Shown here: positions 49,174 to 60,602 of the stretch, one piece after another
Layout: the number at the start of each line of letters is the position of its first letter
How positions within the stretch are numbered: position 1 is the stretch's first letter
Source: Rosa chinensis
Taxonomy: Eukaryota; Streptophyta; Magnoliopsida; Rosales; Rosaceae
NCBI RefSeq assembly: GCF_002994745.2
Contig: NC_037088.1
Location: 55,154,397-55,218,396, forward strand
Length of the DNA stretch: 64,000 nt
Reading direction: 5' to 3'
Translations under genes and position numbers: made by a program
The notes under the pieces: model-generated
Told to the model about the DNA's origin: nothing
What the model saw: the letters and a program-made list of their open reading frames with translations, nothing else
Databases searched by the model: none

Positions 49174-51018
49174 TCAACCCCAAATATCACAATGAATAAT
49201 CTCAAAAGGTCTTGTAGAAGATATAGTACTAGGATTGAATGGTAAACGACTCTGCTTAGCCAAGGGACATATGTGGCAAGCTTTATTAGACTGAATGGAA
49301 AAATTCAAAAAGTTTTTAGCAATGAAACTTAAACAAGAGGATGATACATGGCCTAAGCGACTATGCCAGAGATCGGTGGATGAGGTGGTAAGGTTGCAGA
49401 GTGGTCGATTTGTGGATGAGGAAGAGTTGGGGATTGACTTCTCCGAAGCTAGTACCACTAGGTAGTACAGCCCGCCACGTTGTTTACCCAAACCAATCGT
49501 CCTCTTCGTAGCCAGATCCTGCAAAATACACCAGTAAGGGAAAAACGTCACTGAACAATTCAGACCTCTTGTCAGACGACTAACTGACATTAAATCAACT
49601 TTGAATGTAGGCACAGATAACACATCATGTAGATAATAGATGGTATTCAGAGGCAAAGATCCTTTCGCAACAATATTCACTTTTTCTCCACTAGGCAATA
49701 ATACGGGCAGTAATGAACAATTTTTATTCTTATGCAATAATTGAGATGATGAAGTGATATGATCTGTCGCCCCGCTGTCAATGATCCAATTGCGGGAAGC
49801 GACTTTAGACAAACCTGGTTTTGTTACCGCATTTGCTTTGGAGGTAGAGCCTTCATTCGGTTTGTTGAGAAGAGATAATAACTGTTTGAGTTGGGCTTCT
49901 GATAATGAGACTGCAGGTCTTCCTTCATCATTGTCTAACACTTCAGAAACTTGATTAGCCGAAGGAGTTCCTCTAAAACTGTTCGTGTTTGGGCCAGAAC
50001 TCTGTTTTGCTTTAGGATGGCCTGGTGGATAGCCAATCAGCTTATAACAAGTTTGGACCCAGTGGCCCATATCTCCACAATAGGTACATTCAAGTCTGCC
50101 TCTACCTGATCCGCGGCGCTCTGAGTCAAAACGGCGTCTTGTATTTGAGAAGGAGTGATCTGGGAAGGGGCGATCTGGACGAGCGTCCTGCTGTGAATAG
50201 GAGCGATCGGATCGCTCGAACTTTCCTCCTCTAGCCGAGCTGGAATTGGGCTTGTTACCGTTCCGTACTGCCATGGCTGCGCTAGAACCGGAATCCACTG
50301 AGGACTGTGAAACGCTGAGTAGCCGCTGTTTTTCTTCTTGAGAGACAGCGAAATATGCTTGACGAACACTTGGAAGAGGGTTCATCAAAAGAATTTGTCC
50401 TCGAGTTGCACTGTAAGTCTCATTCAAACCCATTAAGAATTGCATCAATTTCTGTTGATCTGCCTGTGCTCCATGTGCTGCGTCTGAATATGTGGATAAT
50501 TCATCCCATAAGCTTTTCAATTTTGTATAGTAGGCTGAGACAGAGAGTTGCTCTTGTCGAAGACAAGCAATATCTCGCTGAATCTCAAAGATGCGAGGTG
50601 CATTGCTTTGAGAGAATCGCTCATAAAGGTCCTCCCAAACCTCGTGAGCAGTAGGATAATAGATAACACTGTCTGCAATTTCTGGATTGAGAGTATTGAC
50701 TATCCAGGAGTGTACCATGTCATTACACCGCGACCAAGTCGCATAACCTTCGGGATTAGCTGCTTTCGAAGGAGCCTCGATTGAGCCGTCGATAAAACCG
50801 AATTTGTTCTTGGAGTTTAAAGCTAGGGTCATAGCCCTTTTCCAACCGGAGTAGTTGTCTCCATTCAAGGATTTGGAAACTAGAACCAATCCGGGATGAT
50901 CTGAGTGATGAGTGAAATAAGGATTTGAGATGTCTGTTTTTGAAAAATCTGATGCAGTCTCTGATTTGGATGAATCAGAGTTGGCAGCTGACTTGCCGAG
51001 AGCATCATCGATGGCCAT
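49174..51018 (-). pseudogene. Copia gag, protease and integrase zinc-finger
   Basis: 614 codons open from ATG. The gag start shows DHPGLVLVSKSLNGDNYSGW. The zinc knuckle is CTYCGDMGHWVQTC (C-x2-C-x4-H-x4-C), the protease motif is WIIDSGATDHIT, and the integrase HHCC region shows LWHSRLGHVSSS and CHICPLAK. It ends at the TGA just after DIWG. The gag-protease part itself looks intact. Confidence 0.93.
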
Positions 51019-51070
51019 GGTGGCTGTAGATCAAAGGAAGAGTTTAGGGAAGAGTCAGGATCTCAATCCT

Positions 51071-51082
51071 GCTCTGATACCA
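51071..51082 (-). other. Primer-binding site of the copia element
   Basis: The minus strand reads tggtatcagagc directly after the 5' LTR, complementary to the 3' end of initiator tRNA-Met. Confidence 0.9.
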
Positions 51083-51309
51083 TGAAAAGAATGAATGGGG
51101 AAGAGAATCTGCTGGAATGTATTTCTTCTATTCAACCGTGTGTAATATATACAACAATCACAATAAAGAGTCTCCACAAAGCAAGGGAACTAATAAGGTA
51201 AACTATCCTAGATAATTGATGCTGATAGATACAGAATGAATGCAAAAAGATATTGACAGCAGAAAGATATTGACAGCTATACTAACAGATTCTGCTAAAC
51301 TTTCTAACA
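51083..51309 (-). repeat. 5' LTR of the copia element
   Basis: 227 bp, paired with 43552-43778. It should carry the element's promoter. Confidence 0.97.
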
Positions 51310-51362
51310 GTTTTTACCCCGTAATCATTCCATTTCCTTCCAAGTAAGTAAACGTGCCCTTA

Positions 51363-52966
51363 GTTGTTCGGTGTTTCTGGTTGTATGCTTTTTGCCTCTT
51401 GGCTATCAATAGATGAATTTCAGACAAAAAAAAAAAACTCATTTTCAAGTCCAGTTCAGTTCTTGATAATTATGCAACTGAAAAATGGAAAATGAAAGAT
51501 TTGAGATATATCCTCCACATGAGATATAAACACCAAAATCATGAGATATATCCTGTGAATTGGTCGTCCAAGTCCGGAGCTCATCTTCACTAGGGTCGCA
51601 GCATTCATTAGTTGTGTCAATCGGTAAGAAGCTTTCATATATATGCAAGGCTATAAACACCAAAATCATGAGAAATATCCTCCACATTCTCCATAATCAT
51701 CATATGTATTCTCAAAATCATGGTGAAGTAAATGCATGTTGGCAGACATCCGGAAAACCTTGAAGACACATTAATTCTTTCATAAATTCTAGTAGCACTT
51801 GGATGAAAAATTACAGAGTACGTAAGTCTGCATCAATTCCTACACTTCATTAAAGTAATTTTTGGGCTCAAAATTTCACTTCGTCTTACACTTCATTTAT
51901 TCCACATCTTGTAGATATGTAGTTCAATCTTTAAATAGAGAACAATAAGCCTCCCAATTCAGCTCAACACGAGATGGGATTGTTTAGCGTAAGATGAGAC
52001 CATCAATTCACATTTGTAACTGGGTAACAATCAGAAAATTGTTTCTCCTCCCAATAATCAGTTCTCTGTGATGTGCAACTATATGTAATCTTAGATCGGC
52101 AAGGTTATAGATTGTGAAGCAAAGGAAAAGAAAGAACAAATCTTGACGCATGCCAGCCTTTGCTTACCATGTTCATGACACCATTGTCAACAATTACAAA
52201 CCTCAATCTTTAGCATTGAGGAATCCAAGTCCTCCGAATCAAGCAACCTATCTTCAAGTACTGATACTTTGCTCATCGTTCATTTTCAATTAATCTTTCA
52301 AATGCAACTTGTAGATGGCCTTTGTTGCATACGTTACAAAGACATGACCTTAGAATATGGTCTATCAAAGATTCAAAAGTGAGACTGAACATTAGTTCTC
52401 TGGAAGACAAAAAATGGAAACGAAATATGTGAAATTCATAAAGAAATCTACTGTGAACTTTCTCAAGAATAAGGTAGGGATACAGCATGATCCAAGTGAA
52501 AGCTGCAAGAAAAAGAATGGCCTAATAAATTGGTTTGGTACTTAGATTAAGAGTAACAACTAATATGAGGTAACAGAAATTGTTTATACAAACTTTTTAT
52601 AGAGAATCAAGAACTTAATGAAAACAGAATTTGACAAATCTGTAGGAATTGGTTGTTTCCTCAAAACATGTAATTACCACACCAAGGCATGGTATCAAAG
52701 ACCTTTCCTTTTCTATTCATGTTTTGATTAGATTCGTTACTGTGAATGTGTAATGGAAAAGGCAACCGGGATCAGAACAATAACCAAGATTCATATAACC
52801 AACACCAATAAAACACCAAATAAACATCAAATTCATCAATCGTAAAAACATGAAGAAAGAGATGAACAAGAACAAACGTAGATCTCTTTTTCCTTCAAAT
52901 GTTAATCTATAGATCCTTGACTAGATAAAGGGAAGATTGAAAGCCACCTCCAAGATTGATCATGCT
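51363..52966. other. Intergenic DNA
   Basis: AT-rich, no gene seen. A direct repeat (ataaacaccaaaatcatgag) occurs at about 51525 and 51650. The left end of the Elongin-A-like gene's 3' UTR is probably near 52900. Confidence 0.6.
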
Positions 52967-53584
52967 TCAAAAGACGTTCATAGCTTGAATAGACGTCGTT
53001 CTTGACTTTCTGATAAGACCAGAAAACTTGGCAGCAGTTCTCTTCATCTTCATAGCTTCATTGTTTCTCACTTCTAGACAATTCAAATGATGTTTCCTCA
53101 ATTTGCTCATCAGTTTGCTCTCTTTCTTGGAGCCAGTTCTTTTGTTGCTTGACGAAGAAGGTGGAACCTTGTCCAACACCTTAACTTGCCGGCTTTGTTT
53201 CCGAGCAGCTTCTTTCTCGTACAGCTTCTTCAACCTTTCACCGACTTCTTTCTCATCCTCTTCCATCCTCTTCGACTTGGCCTGGTACAACTCCGACCAC
53301 TTGAAACTCATTTTCTTGATCTTCATCTTCTGGATCACCTCATCAGTGGCTTTGCCACCGAACTCTCTCTCAAAGAACCTCTTCCACAGCTTATTGGTGA
53401 TCGGAGTCAGGTTGACAGCTTTTGTGCTCTTCTCGATGTGAATCAACTGGTCTTTGGAGCAGTGCGGCAAGACCTGATCGAGAAACTCGAAGTCTAGGTA
53501 CCCAACATCCCCAAAAGAATCAAGATTGTCGATAGCAATGGACACCCAGTGGTCATTGAGACGGATTAACCTTCCCTTCTCCAT
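52967..53584 (-). CDS. Elongin-A-like protein (SIII subunit A family), intronless
   Basis: Elongin A helps RNA polymerase II elongation and, with Elongins B/C and cullin, can act in ubiquitin ligases. From MEKGRLIRLNDHW the frame gives 205 residues. The Elongin A domain is clear: IAIDNLDSFGDVGYLDFEFL, LPHCSKDQLIHIEKST, PITNKLWKRFFEREFG, the basic helix MSFKWSELYQAKSKR, then EAARKQSRQVKVLDKVPPSS and a basic tail. An in-frame upstream ATG (53632, 16 residues more) lies only about 9 bp from the TATA box, probably upstream of the transcript start, so the inner Met is preferred. The whole gene is one exon, which suggests a retrocopy or old intron loss. In the N-terminal BC-box position the usual Cys is Trp (LNDHWVSIA). 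Confidence 0.85.
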   Translation of the reverse strand: MEKGRLIRLNDHWVSIAIDNLDSFGDVGYLDFEFLDQVLPHCSKDQLIHIEKSTKAVNLTPITNKLWKRFFEREFGGKATDEVIQKMKIKKMSFKWSELYQAKSKRMEEDEKEVGERLKKLYEKEAARKQSRQVKVLDKVPPSSSSNKRTGSKKESKLMSKLRKHHLNCLEVRNNEAMKMKRTAAKFSGLIRKSRTTSIQAMNVF

Positions 53585-53640
53585 TGTGATGGTTATTTTG
53601 TGAGTGAAGTGAGTGAGCTCTGTGGTTTCCATTTCTGCCT

Positions 53641-53650
53641 TATTTATAAG
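53641..53650 (-). promoter_or_regulatory. TATA box of the Elongin-A-like gene
   Basis: The minus strand reads cttataaata. It lies about 9 bp from the first ATG and about 57 bp from the preferred ATG (53584), which decides the start. Confidence 0.6.
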
Positions 53651-53659
53651 GAAATGAGG

Positions 53660-54148
53660 TTGTCTGGATTTCCTTTTCCTTAAGGGATTAGGGTTAATTA
53701 AAGAGTAGTGACCAAGTAACCGACCTTTTTCTTATAGGAATGGGACCCTTAATCCTTTTCCTTATATGAGAAGGCTTCTATGCCAGCTAATTAAAATAGG
53801 GTTCTGTGAATAAAGAGTTAATAAAAAAAAAAGTAAAAAAGTAAATAAGTAAATAAGTAACTTGCCTCAATTCTGTAGGAACGACTCTCCTAAGAGTAGT
53901 TATTACCATACACAATATGTTTGTACTGAAGATTCCTTCTAATCAAGGTTTTTTTAATCATTCTAAATATAGGAAATATTTGTTACCATAAGGTAAATTA
54001 ATTCCATCCAAATTTTTATTTACCACGTCATCACTCATAATTTACTAGCGCCACCCACCAATAGTACCATGAACCGAACAGCATACTGACATCCTGGAGC
54101 AGGACACCATTTGATGTTACCGTTCCAAACTTCCAATGATGTTCGATA
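53660..54148. other. Upstream intergenic DNA of the Elongin-A-like gene
   Basis: AT-rich promoter-side DNA with an aagtaaa(t) run at about 53830-53862. No gene seen. Confidence 0.6.
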
Positions 54149-54151
54149 TAA

Positions 54152-54798
54152 GGGCAACTCCAACCATAGGCTCTATCTGGGGGTGCTATTCTCATTTTAG
54201 CACCCCCTTGTTGCACTATTCATATATGACTTAATTCTCATCTCCAAGAATGAGGTGCTATATGGGTGCTATTTTCACTATTCTTGATTAAATATAATAT
54301 GAGTGTAATGTTGATGAATATTATATTAAAAGTATGTTAATATAGTTAAATAAGGTAAACAATTGTGAAGGAGATGGAGGATATTTGGTGTGAGGAAATA
54401 GAAAAGAATGGGTTGATATTTATAGAATTTCCCACAATTTACTATTCCAATAGGTATATATTTTTTCCCTCAATTTTCTGGTAATTTTTTAAATTTTTTT
54501 GGAACAAAATAGAAATAATAACCCTTGGTTTAATAAGAGTCATTGATCACTTTTTTTCCTCAAATCTGAGCCGTCAGATTAAATAAGGTCAATTTGAGTA
54601 AAAGCAAATAATAACCCATTTGCTGGGCCCCATAAACAGTATCCGAGTCTTGGTCTTGGAAAAGTCTCAAATATGAGACTTGGGATGAGCCCAAGTCCTA
54701 TAATTTTAGGACTGACTCCCCCTAAAAAGCATTGTTGGAGATGAAAAGTCTTATAATTCAACAAAATCTAGTTTTGAACCCTATGGTTGGAGTTGCCC
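54152..54798. mobile_element. PIF/Harbinger (Tourist-like) MITE with TAA target duplication
   Basis: The ends gggcaactccaaccatag (from 54152) and ctatggttggagttgccc (to 54798) are perfect inverted repeats. TAA occurs on both sides (54149-54151 and 54799-54801), the 3-bp duplication of this superfamily. No transposase frame in the 647 bp. Confidence 0.9.
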
Positions 54799-55259
54799 TA
54801 AGAGATTAATTGGAAGCGCCTGTACTTCTCATAATCTCGTTGGCTTGCCAGCAAATTTACCAAATCGTCTCTAGGGATGAAACCCATGGCATGGGTGTCG
54901 TCCATGTCGAACAAGAAAGATCAATCGATAGGTTATAGGGGCCGAGCTGTAGAAAGTTACAAATTTTGATGACAAAAATATAGCAGCTAAAGATCGATCG
55001 ATGATCAAAATACAAAGAGATCGAGCAGGAACGGAAATGCTGATAGAAAAAAGTAATAAGAACACCCCAAATACAACAAGGAAACAAATACAAACTCACT
55101 GAAAGCCCTAAACTTCCATCACATCTTCAAATGCAGTGTCAATTCCCATAGGTACCAAATTCATTCAAACTGGTGGGGAAGGAAACAGAGAGTCGAGATA
55201 GCTAGGTTACGCTCTTTAAGGGTTTGTCTGTTTTTATTTATTTATTTGTTCTCTTATTT

Positions 55260-55752
55260 GTTTTTTTTTTTATTTTATCAAAAGATGTTAGCCCATTATA
55301 TAAAATTATAAATTCACCAAGCAGTACAAAAACGAAACACTCCTATGAGTATAGGGTCAACAGAAAGAATTGTTTCTCAGAGTATCCACTCCTATTCTAA
55401 AACAAGAACAAGAACCCAATACAGTACACCCACCTCTTAGACAATTCACGCACCATTATTCCAAATAAAGACCAGTAACCTCCGAAGCAAGAGCAAAAAA
55501 CCCTAAGAGATTATGATCTTTGCGACCTAACATTGATTTAAACAAGAACTAGGGCCACAGAGGCCCAATCCAAGCAACCCCACAACAAATGAGTAGCCCA
55601 CAGCAACTGAAACCCTAGCCCAAAGAGGGTGGCCAAGAAGCCCAAGTTTGAGGCCAAGAAGCCCAAGTTTGAGGCCCAGATGGCCCAGCTAGTCCTAGAC
55701 CTAGAAAGAACAGGGTTGCCGTTGCACCCTTTAAAGCCAGAAGCCACCGTTA
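55260..55752 (-). mobile_element. Possible LINE-type 3' remnant
   Basis: On the minus strand the segment ends in a poly-A run (the T run at 55259-55273). The unit aagaagcccaagtttgaggcc is duplicated at 55633-55674. The sequence seems to resume beyond the hAT element at 56869-57350. There is no RT domain, so the class is a guess from the poly-A tail. Confidence 0.35.
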
Positions 55753-56860
<1,108 letters not shown>

Positions 56861-56868
56861 GCCACCAT

Positions 56869-57354
56869 GCCCGGCCGCCGCCGATGACCGCAGTCTTCCT
56901 ACCAATGGGAAACCGATCAGGTCGCACTTCAGTCCCATGACCACCATCTCGATGCCAGAGGAAAACAAAACCCCTAGCTTCAATCATCTGATCTGTCACC
57001 ATCTGGACATCACCACCACCTCCCTCAGCCGCGCACCCACCTGCAGCAGAAACCAGTACATCTCCCCCACGGTCATTCACCAACTTGATTGGCGACTAGT
57101 GCCAACGAGAGCCGAAGAGGCCCGGTCGAAACCCATATAGCACTCGTGCCTCAGCAATCCACCAACCCTTCATGGCACCAGAACATTGCCCCAGGCTTGA
57201 GTCCATCACCGGCAAGACTTTGCTGGACTCTAGAGAAGCACCGGACAGTGCCTTCACAAGTATCGGCGACCATCCTGCTCCCAGACCGAAAGCGACAAGC
57301 ATACAAAAGCACCTAGCCACAGCCCACAAGACTAACAATATTATATTTATCTAT
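56869..57354. other. Repeat-like DNA without a gene
   Basis: GC-richer stretch open by chance on both strands. It may continue the retroposon remnant seen at 55260-55752. No domain recognised. Confidence 0.4.
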
Positions 57355-57363
57355 TATTGTTTT

Positions 57364-58403
57364 GGACCCGGATCCTCCCATAACCTAACTATCAACCTAA
57401 GCTACCTAAGTTTTTAAAGAGGTAATGCCACATGGCTAATATGAGATCAAATGATCCACAACTAACTCACATAATTTTTCTCTCATTATTTTTAAATTTT
57501 ATTTTGTCTTTTCCCAACCTTTCTCTTTTCTCTGTACTTCATTCTCACTTTCGTTCTCTCTTCTTCTTTTTGTTCTTCTTTTCTTAATTATCAAACCTAG
57601 AATTGAAGGCTTTTCTTTTAATCGGCAAGCAATTTCTACACAAAACTGAACCTTTTCTTCTTTTTGTTTTTCTTTTCTTAATTACCACTGCAAGACCCAC
57701 AATCACCCCACTAATTCTAAAACTCTATCAAAATTTCAAAAAAATCAAGAGCTTCCATCAAATCCATATATGGAAACCCACTTGAGTATTGTTTTTTTTT
57801 TTTTTTTTTGAAAGGGGTTTGGAACCCAGCCTAGCTGGGAGGCTCAGCCCCACGCCCGGTGTCATTTATTGAATTTAAAACTTGCATCAAGGGGGGACAT
57901 ATAACCTGAACCCCGAGCCACATAAGTACTATTAAGGGTGCTGAGTGAATTTTGTTTCTTCTGGGTTTGATTGAATGTTATCAGAGTCTCCATGGTTCAC
58001 GCTGATGCATGATCATCTGAGCACCGGCGCTTCTTCAATTGATTTTGGTCGAGTTCCAGTCCAAGATTCGAGCTTCTTCAATTTGTTTGATTAATTTTGG
58101 TTCGTTATATCCTCTTCATCTGGGCTAGTTCTTCATCCCTTGAATTTTGGGATCTACATTTTGGATTGATCTTGCTTTTTCTGGGTCAATCATGCACTGA
58201 TAGTTTCAGTGAAGAGGAATTGGAATAGTGATCAGTACGAAGGAGTGAGAGACAAAAGTTAGAATGAAAGATGGGCAGTGAAAGGAAAAAACAAAGCATG
58301 AGTTAGTTGTCAGCCATTGGATTCAATATCAACACATATCTTAATCTCCTTTAAAGCTTAGGTAGGTTAGGCAAAATAGAAGATCAGGAGAGGATCCTCT
58401 CCC
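57364..58403. mobile_element. Mutator-like non-autonomous element, copy A
   Basis: The ends ggacccggatcctccc and gggagaggatcctctcc (reversed) are related. Similarity continues inward: cctaagctacctaag and caactaactca against their complements at about 58298-58370. The flanks are tattgtttt (57355-57363) and tattatttt (58404-58412), a 9-bp duplication with one mismatch. It holds a retroposon tail at 57790-57945 and no transposase. The same family as 59527-60593. Confidence 0.75.
57790..57945 (-). mobile_element. Poly-A retroposon tail (LINE or SINE 3' end)
   Basis: On the minus strand the segment runs through gggctgagcctcccagctag and gggttccaaacccctttc into a poly-A run (the T run at 57792-57809). 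This is typical of a 5'-truncated non-LTR element. The left border and target duplication are not certain. Confidence 0.45.
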
Positions 58404-58493
58404 TATTATTTTATCAATTCTAAAAAAAAAAGTTTATTATTTTATCAAATATGAAAATTAAACCCTCCCCCTTCCCCCCCCAAATAAAAAATA

Positions 58494-58766
58494 TGAAAAA
58501 TTTCACAAATGGTCACTCAACTATGATTCATTCGACAGGTCACTCAAGTTTCAAATATATCACTTTGGTCACTCAACTATTACACTGTCAACCACTTAAG
58601 TCACTTTGTTAATTTTTTTCATTAAAAAAAATTATAAAAAATACTCTTTGGGTGACTTAAGTGATTGACAGTGTAATAGTTGAGTGACCAAAGTGATATA
58701 TTTGAAATTTCAGTGACCAAAGTGTCGAATGAGTCATAGTTGAGTGACCATTGGTGGAATTCTCCC
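58494..58766. mobile_element. MITE forming a near-perfect hairpin, 9-bp target duplication
   Basis: The two halves are inverted copies (ggtcactcaactatgattca, tcactttggtcactcaacta and their complements), meeting near 58620. The flanks are taaaaaata at 58485-58493 and 58767-58775, a perfect 9-bp duplication. The full-length hairpin could yield small RNAs. Confidence 0.88.
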
Positions 58767-58778
58767 TAAAAAATAATA

Positions 58779-59165
58779 GGGAAAATTTTGCAAACTAAGC
58801 CACTAATAATTTCCATACACAAAGTTTCAAACTGAACATTTTGGTACATGGACTTTTGAGTCCGACCCACTATGTAGACACGACGTCAATGACGCCGTTA
58901 AATATTACCTTGCAGAAAAGGGTAATTTGGTACTCTCACACTCTAATTCATTTTTTTTGGTTAAAAAAAAAGAGAAAAAAAGAACAGAAGAAAGAGAACT
59001 GAGGGCATAATAGACATTTTGGTGTCAAATTAACGGCGTCAATGACGTCGTGTACTGATAGTGGGTCGAGTTTCAGATTTCGTGTACCGAAATGATTGGT
59101 TTGGAACTTTATGTATAAGAATTATTAGTGACCTTTACTTGGTGTACTGTTTGTGAAATTTTCCC
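58779..59165. mobile_element. Mutator-type MITE, 9-bp target duplication
   Basis: The ends gggaaaattttgcaaac and gtttgtgaaattttccc are inverted repeats. More pairs lie inward (caatgacgccgtta against taacggcgtcaatgac). The flanks are aaaataata at 58770-58778 and 59166-59174, a perfect duplication. It sits 12 bp from the previous MITE; the duplications overlap. Confidence 0.9.
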
Positions 59166-59213
59166 AAAATAATAATAATAAAAAAAAACTCAAAAACCAT
59201 AATTTTTTATGGT

Positions 59214-59425
59214 GTTTATCGAAATCACACGGTATCCTCAAAATCTTCCTAGGCCTAGATACTAATCCGTGTGCTGGGATTCATGTCAAAACGCTTCCTC
59301 CCCCGACCACCAAGAATAGATTGGGATTTAAACTCCAATCAGCATCGAATGAGATTTGAACCCGGGTGTGGGGGGGAGGGGGTTCCACACCTGGAGGCTC
59401 TTACCAACTCGACCACATGTGATAG
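59214..59425 (-). mobile_element. tRNA-derived SINE
   Basis: The minus strand reads gtggtcgagttggtaagagc (A box) and cacccgggttcaaatctc (B box). A non-tRNA body follows, with rectangular borders set by the direct repeat tttttatggt (59204-59213 and 59426-59435). It is about 212 bp and does not end in a long poly-A. Confidence 0.7.
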
Positions 59426-59526
59426 TTTTTATGGTAGAAACATTGTAATTCCTAAACGAAGATCCATTATATTAAAAATAGGTTTTGGCATACAATTTTC
59501 ACATAAGGCCTGTGCATGTGGAAAAT

Positions 59527-59703
59527 GGGAGAGGATCCTCTCCTGAGCTAGTTTCCTAGCTGAGCTTCCTGACCTTTTCATCTCATTCGGCCACGTGTCC
59601 AAAACACACATCTAATGGCTCATATCTATTCATGACCATACCTTATCTCCTCTTCCTCACTCTTGCAAATCGATCTTATTTTCCCAGAACCCAATTTGAG
59701 GCA

Positions 59704-59745
<42 letters not shown>

Positions 59746-60593
59746 TGCTATGCCTTGAAGCCTCATCAAACTCCATGTTGTTGCATCTGCTCCAGCTTCG
59801 AATTCCCATTCACAGCCACTTGGAAAATCAAATAAAAAACAAAGCCTCATCAAACCCAGGTCTCGAAAGAAAAACCTCAAAAGATTCAAGTTTCATCTTC
59901 TATTTCTCAAAAGATTCAATTTTCATCTTCTATTTCTTAGAGATTCCGGTTGATATTTAATTGAAAATACAACCTTAATTTGGTCTGGGTACTTGGGTAA
60001 GAAGAGAAAAGAGTGAATGCCAAAGGTGAATGCCAATGGATTGAACTGAACGATTATAGTTTTACCAAAGTTTTGATTTGATTTGATTTTGATGAGGGCC
60101 TGAGGTTCAATCTCAGATTTGACCAAGAAACTGGTTTCTTTTCTCAGAAACAGAAACAAATCAAATCAGAATGAGATTTGGGTAAGACCCAGGCACCGGT
60201 TTTAACCAAGCTTGAGATTTTGCAGGTTCAATCTCAGTTACCAAAGTTCCTGAGATCTGAATGATTGTTTTTATTTTTTGGGTCTGTATGAAATTGAAAG
60301 AGAGCAAGGAAGAGAAAAAAAAAATCAGAATGATCAAGAAGAAAGAGATAGGTGGAGGACTGGAGTTGATTAAGACGAAGAAGAAGAAGAAGAAGAAGAA
60401 CAAGAGAGAGAGCAGATAGTAAGAGAATGAGAATGTTTTGGTTTGGTTACAGCCGTTGGATTAAGCTGCAAAAGATAAAATAAGTACAATATAAAATAGG
60501 AGCCGTTGGATGTGTTTTTGGACACGTGGCGGAATAAGATGAAAAGGTCAGGAAGCTCAGCTAGAAATCTAGCTCAGGAGAGGATCCTCTCCC
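59527..60593. mobile_element. Mutator-like non-autonomous element, copy B
   Basis: TIRs of about 90 bp: gggagaggatcctctcctga at the left, with its complement at the right, then matching tagctgagcttcctgacc and cacgtgtccaaaa segments. The perfect 9-bp target duplication gtggaaaat lies at 59518-59526 and 60594-60602. It contains a TC run (59709-59742) and a gaagaa run (60376-60405). No transposase is seen. Confidence 0.92.
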
Positions 60594-60602
60594 GTGGAAA
60601 AT

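Larger units (their letters stand above)
43552..51309 (-). mobile_element. Ty1/copia LTR retrotransposon with near-identical LTRs
   Basis: LTRs at 43552-43778 and 51083-51309 (227 bp each, TG...CA on both strands) differ at one site. The 5-bp target duplication gtttt flanks both ends (43547-43551 and 51310-51314). The primer-binding site (tggtatcagagc, initiator tRNA-Met type) abuts the 5' LTR, and a ttgagggggag polypurine tract abuts the 3' LTR. Domain order gag, protease, integrase, RT, RNase H is copia type. The coding region is broken by a stop, at least one frameshift, a second stop and a 2.56-kb insertion, so it is not autonomous now. Confidence 0.97.
43273..51362. mobile_element. Tourist/PIF-like MITE split by a copia retrotransposon
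   Basis: The left edge reads gcgtttacttacttggaatg (from about 43278). The right edge reads in reverse gggcacgtttacttacttgg (ending about 51359), so the outer ends are inverted repeats. Apart from the copia element (43552-51309) the MITE is only about 330 bp. TTA follows the right end, as expected for PIF/Harbinger, but the left end is degraded and its TTA is not found. Inside it, cattccgatt(t/g)...tgtgttagtaaacg is duplicated (about 43456-43490 and 43512-43545). Confidence 0.6.

Noticed and set aside
54857..55099. Hydrophobic minus-strand frames
   Set aside because: AT-rich DNA reads as Phe/Ile/Leu; overlapping frames equally open and no splice or domain support.
57603..57785. Plus-strand frame of 60 residues
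   Set aside because: Inside the Mutator-like element A, low complexity, no domain.
59340..59425. Possible tRNA gene on the minus strand
   Set aside because: Boxes are present, but the segment between them is too long and G/C-run rich, and direct repeats border a larger SINE.
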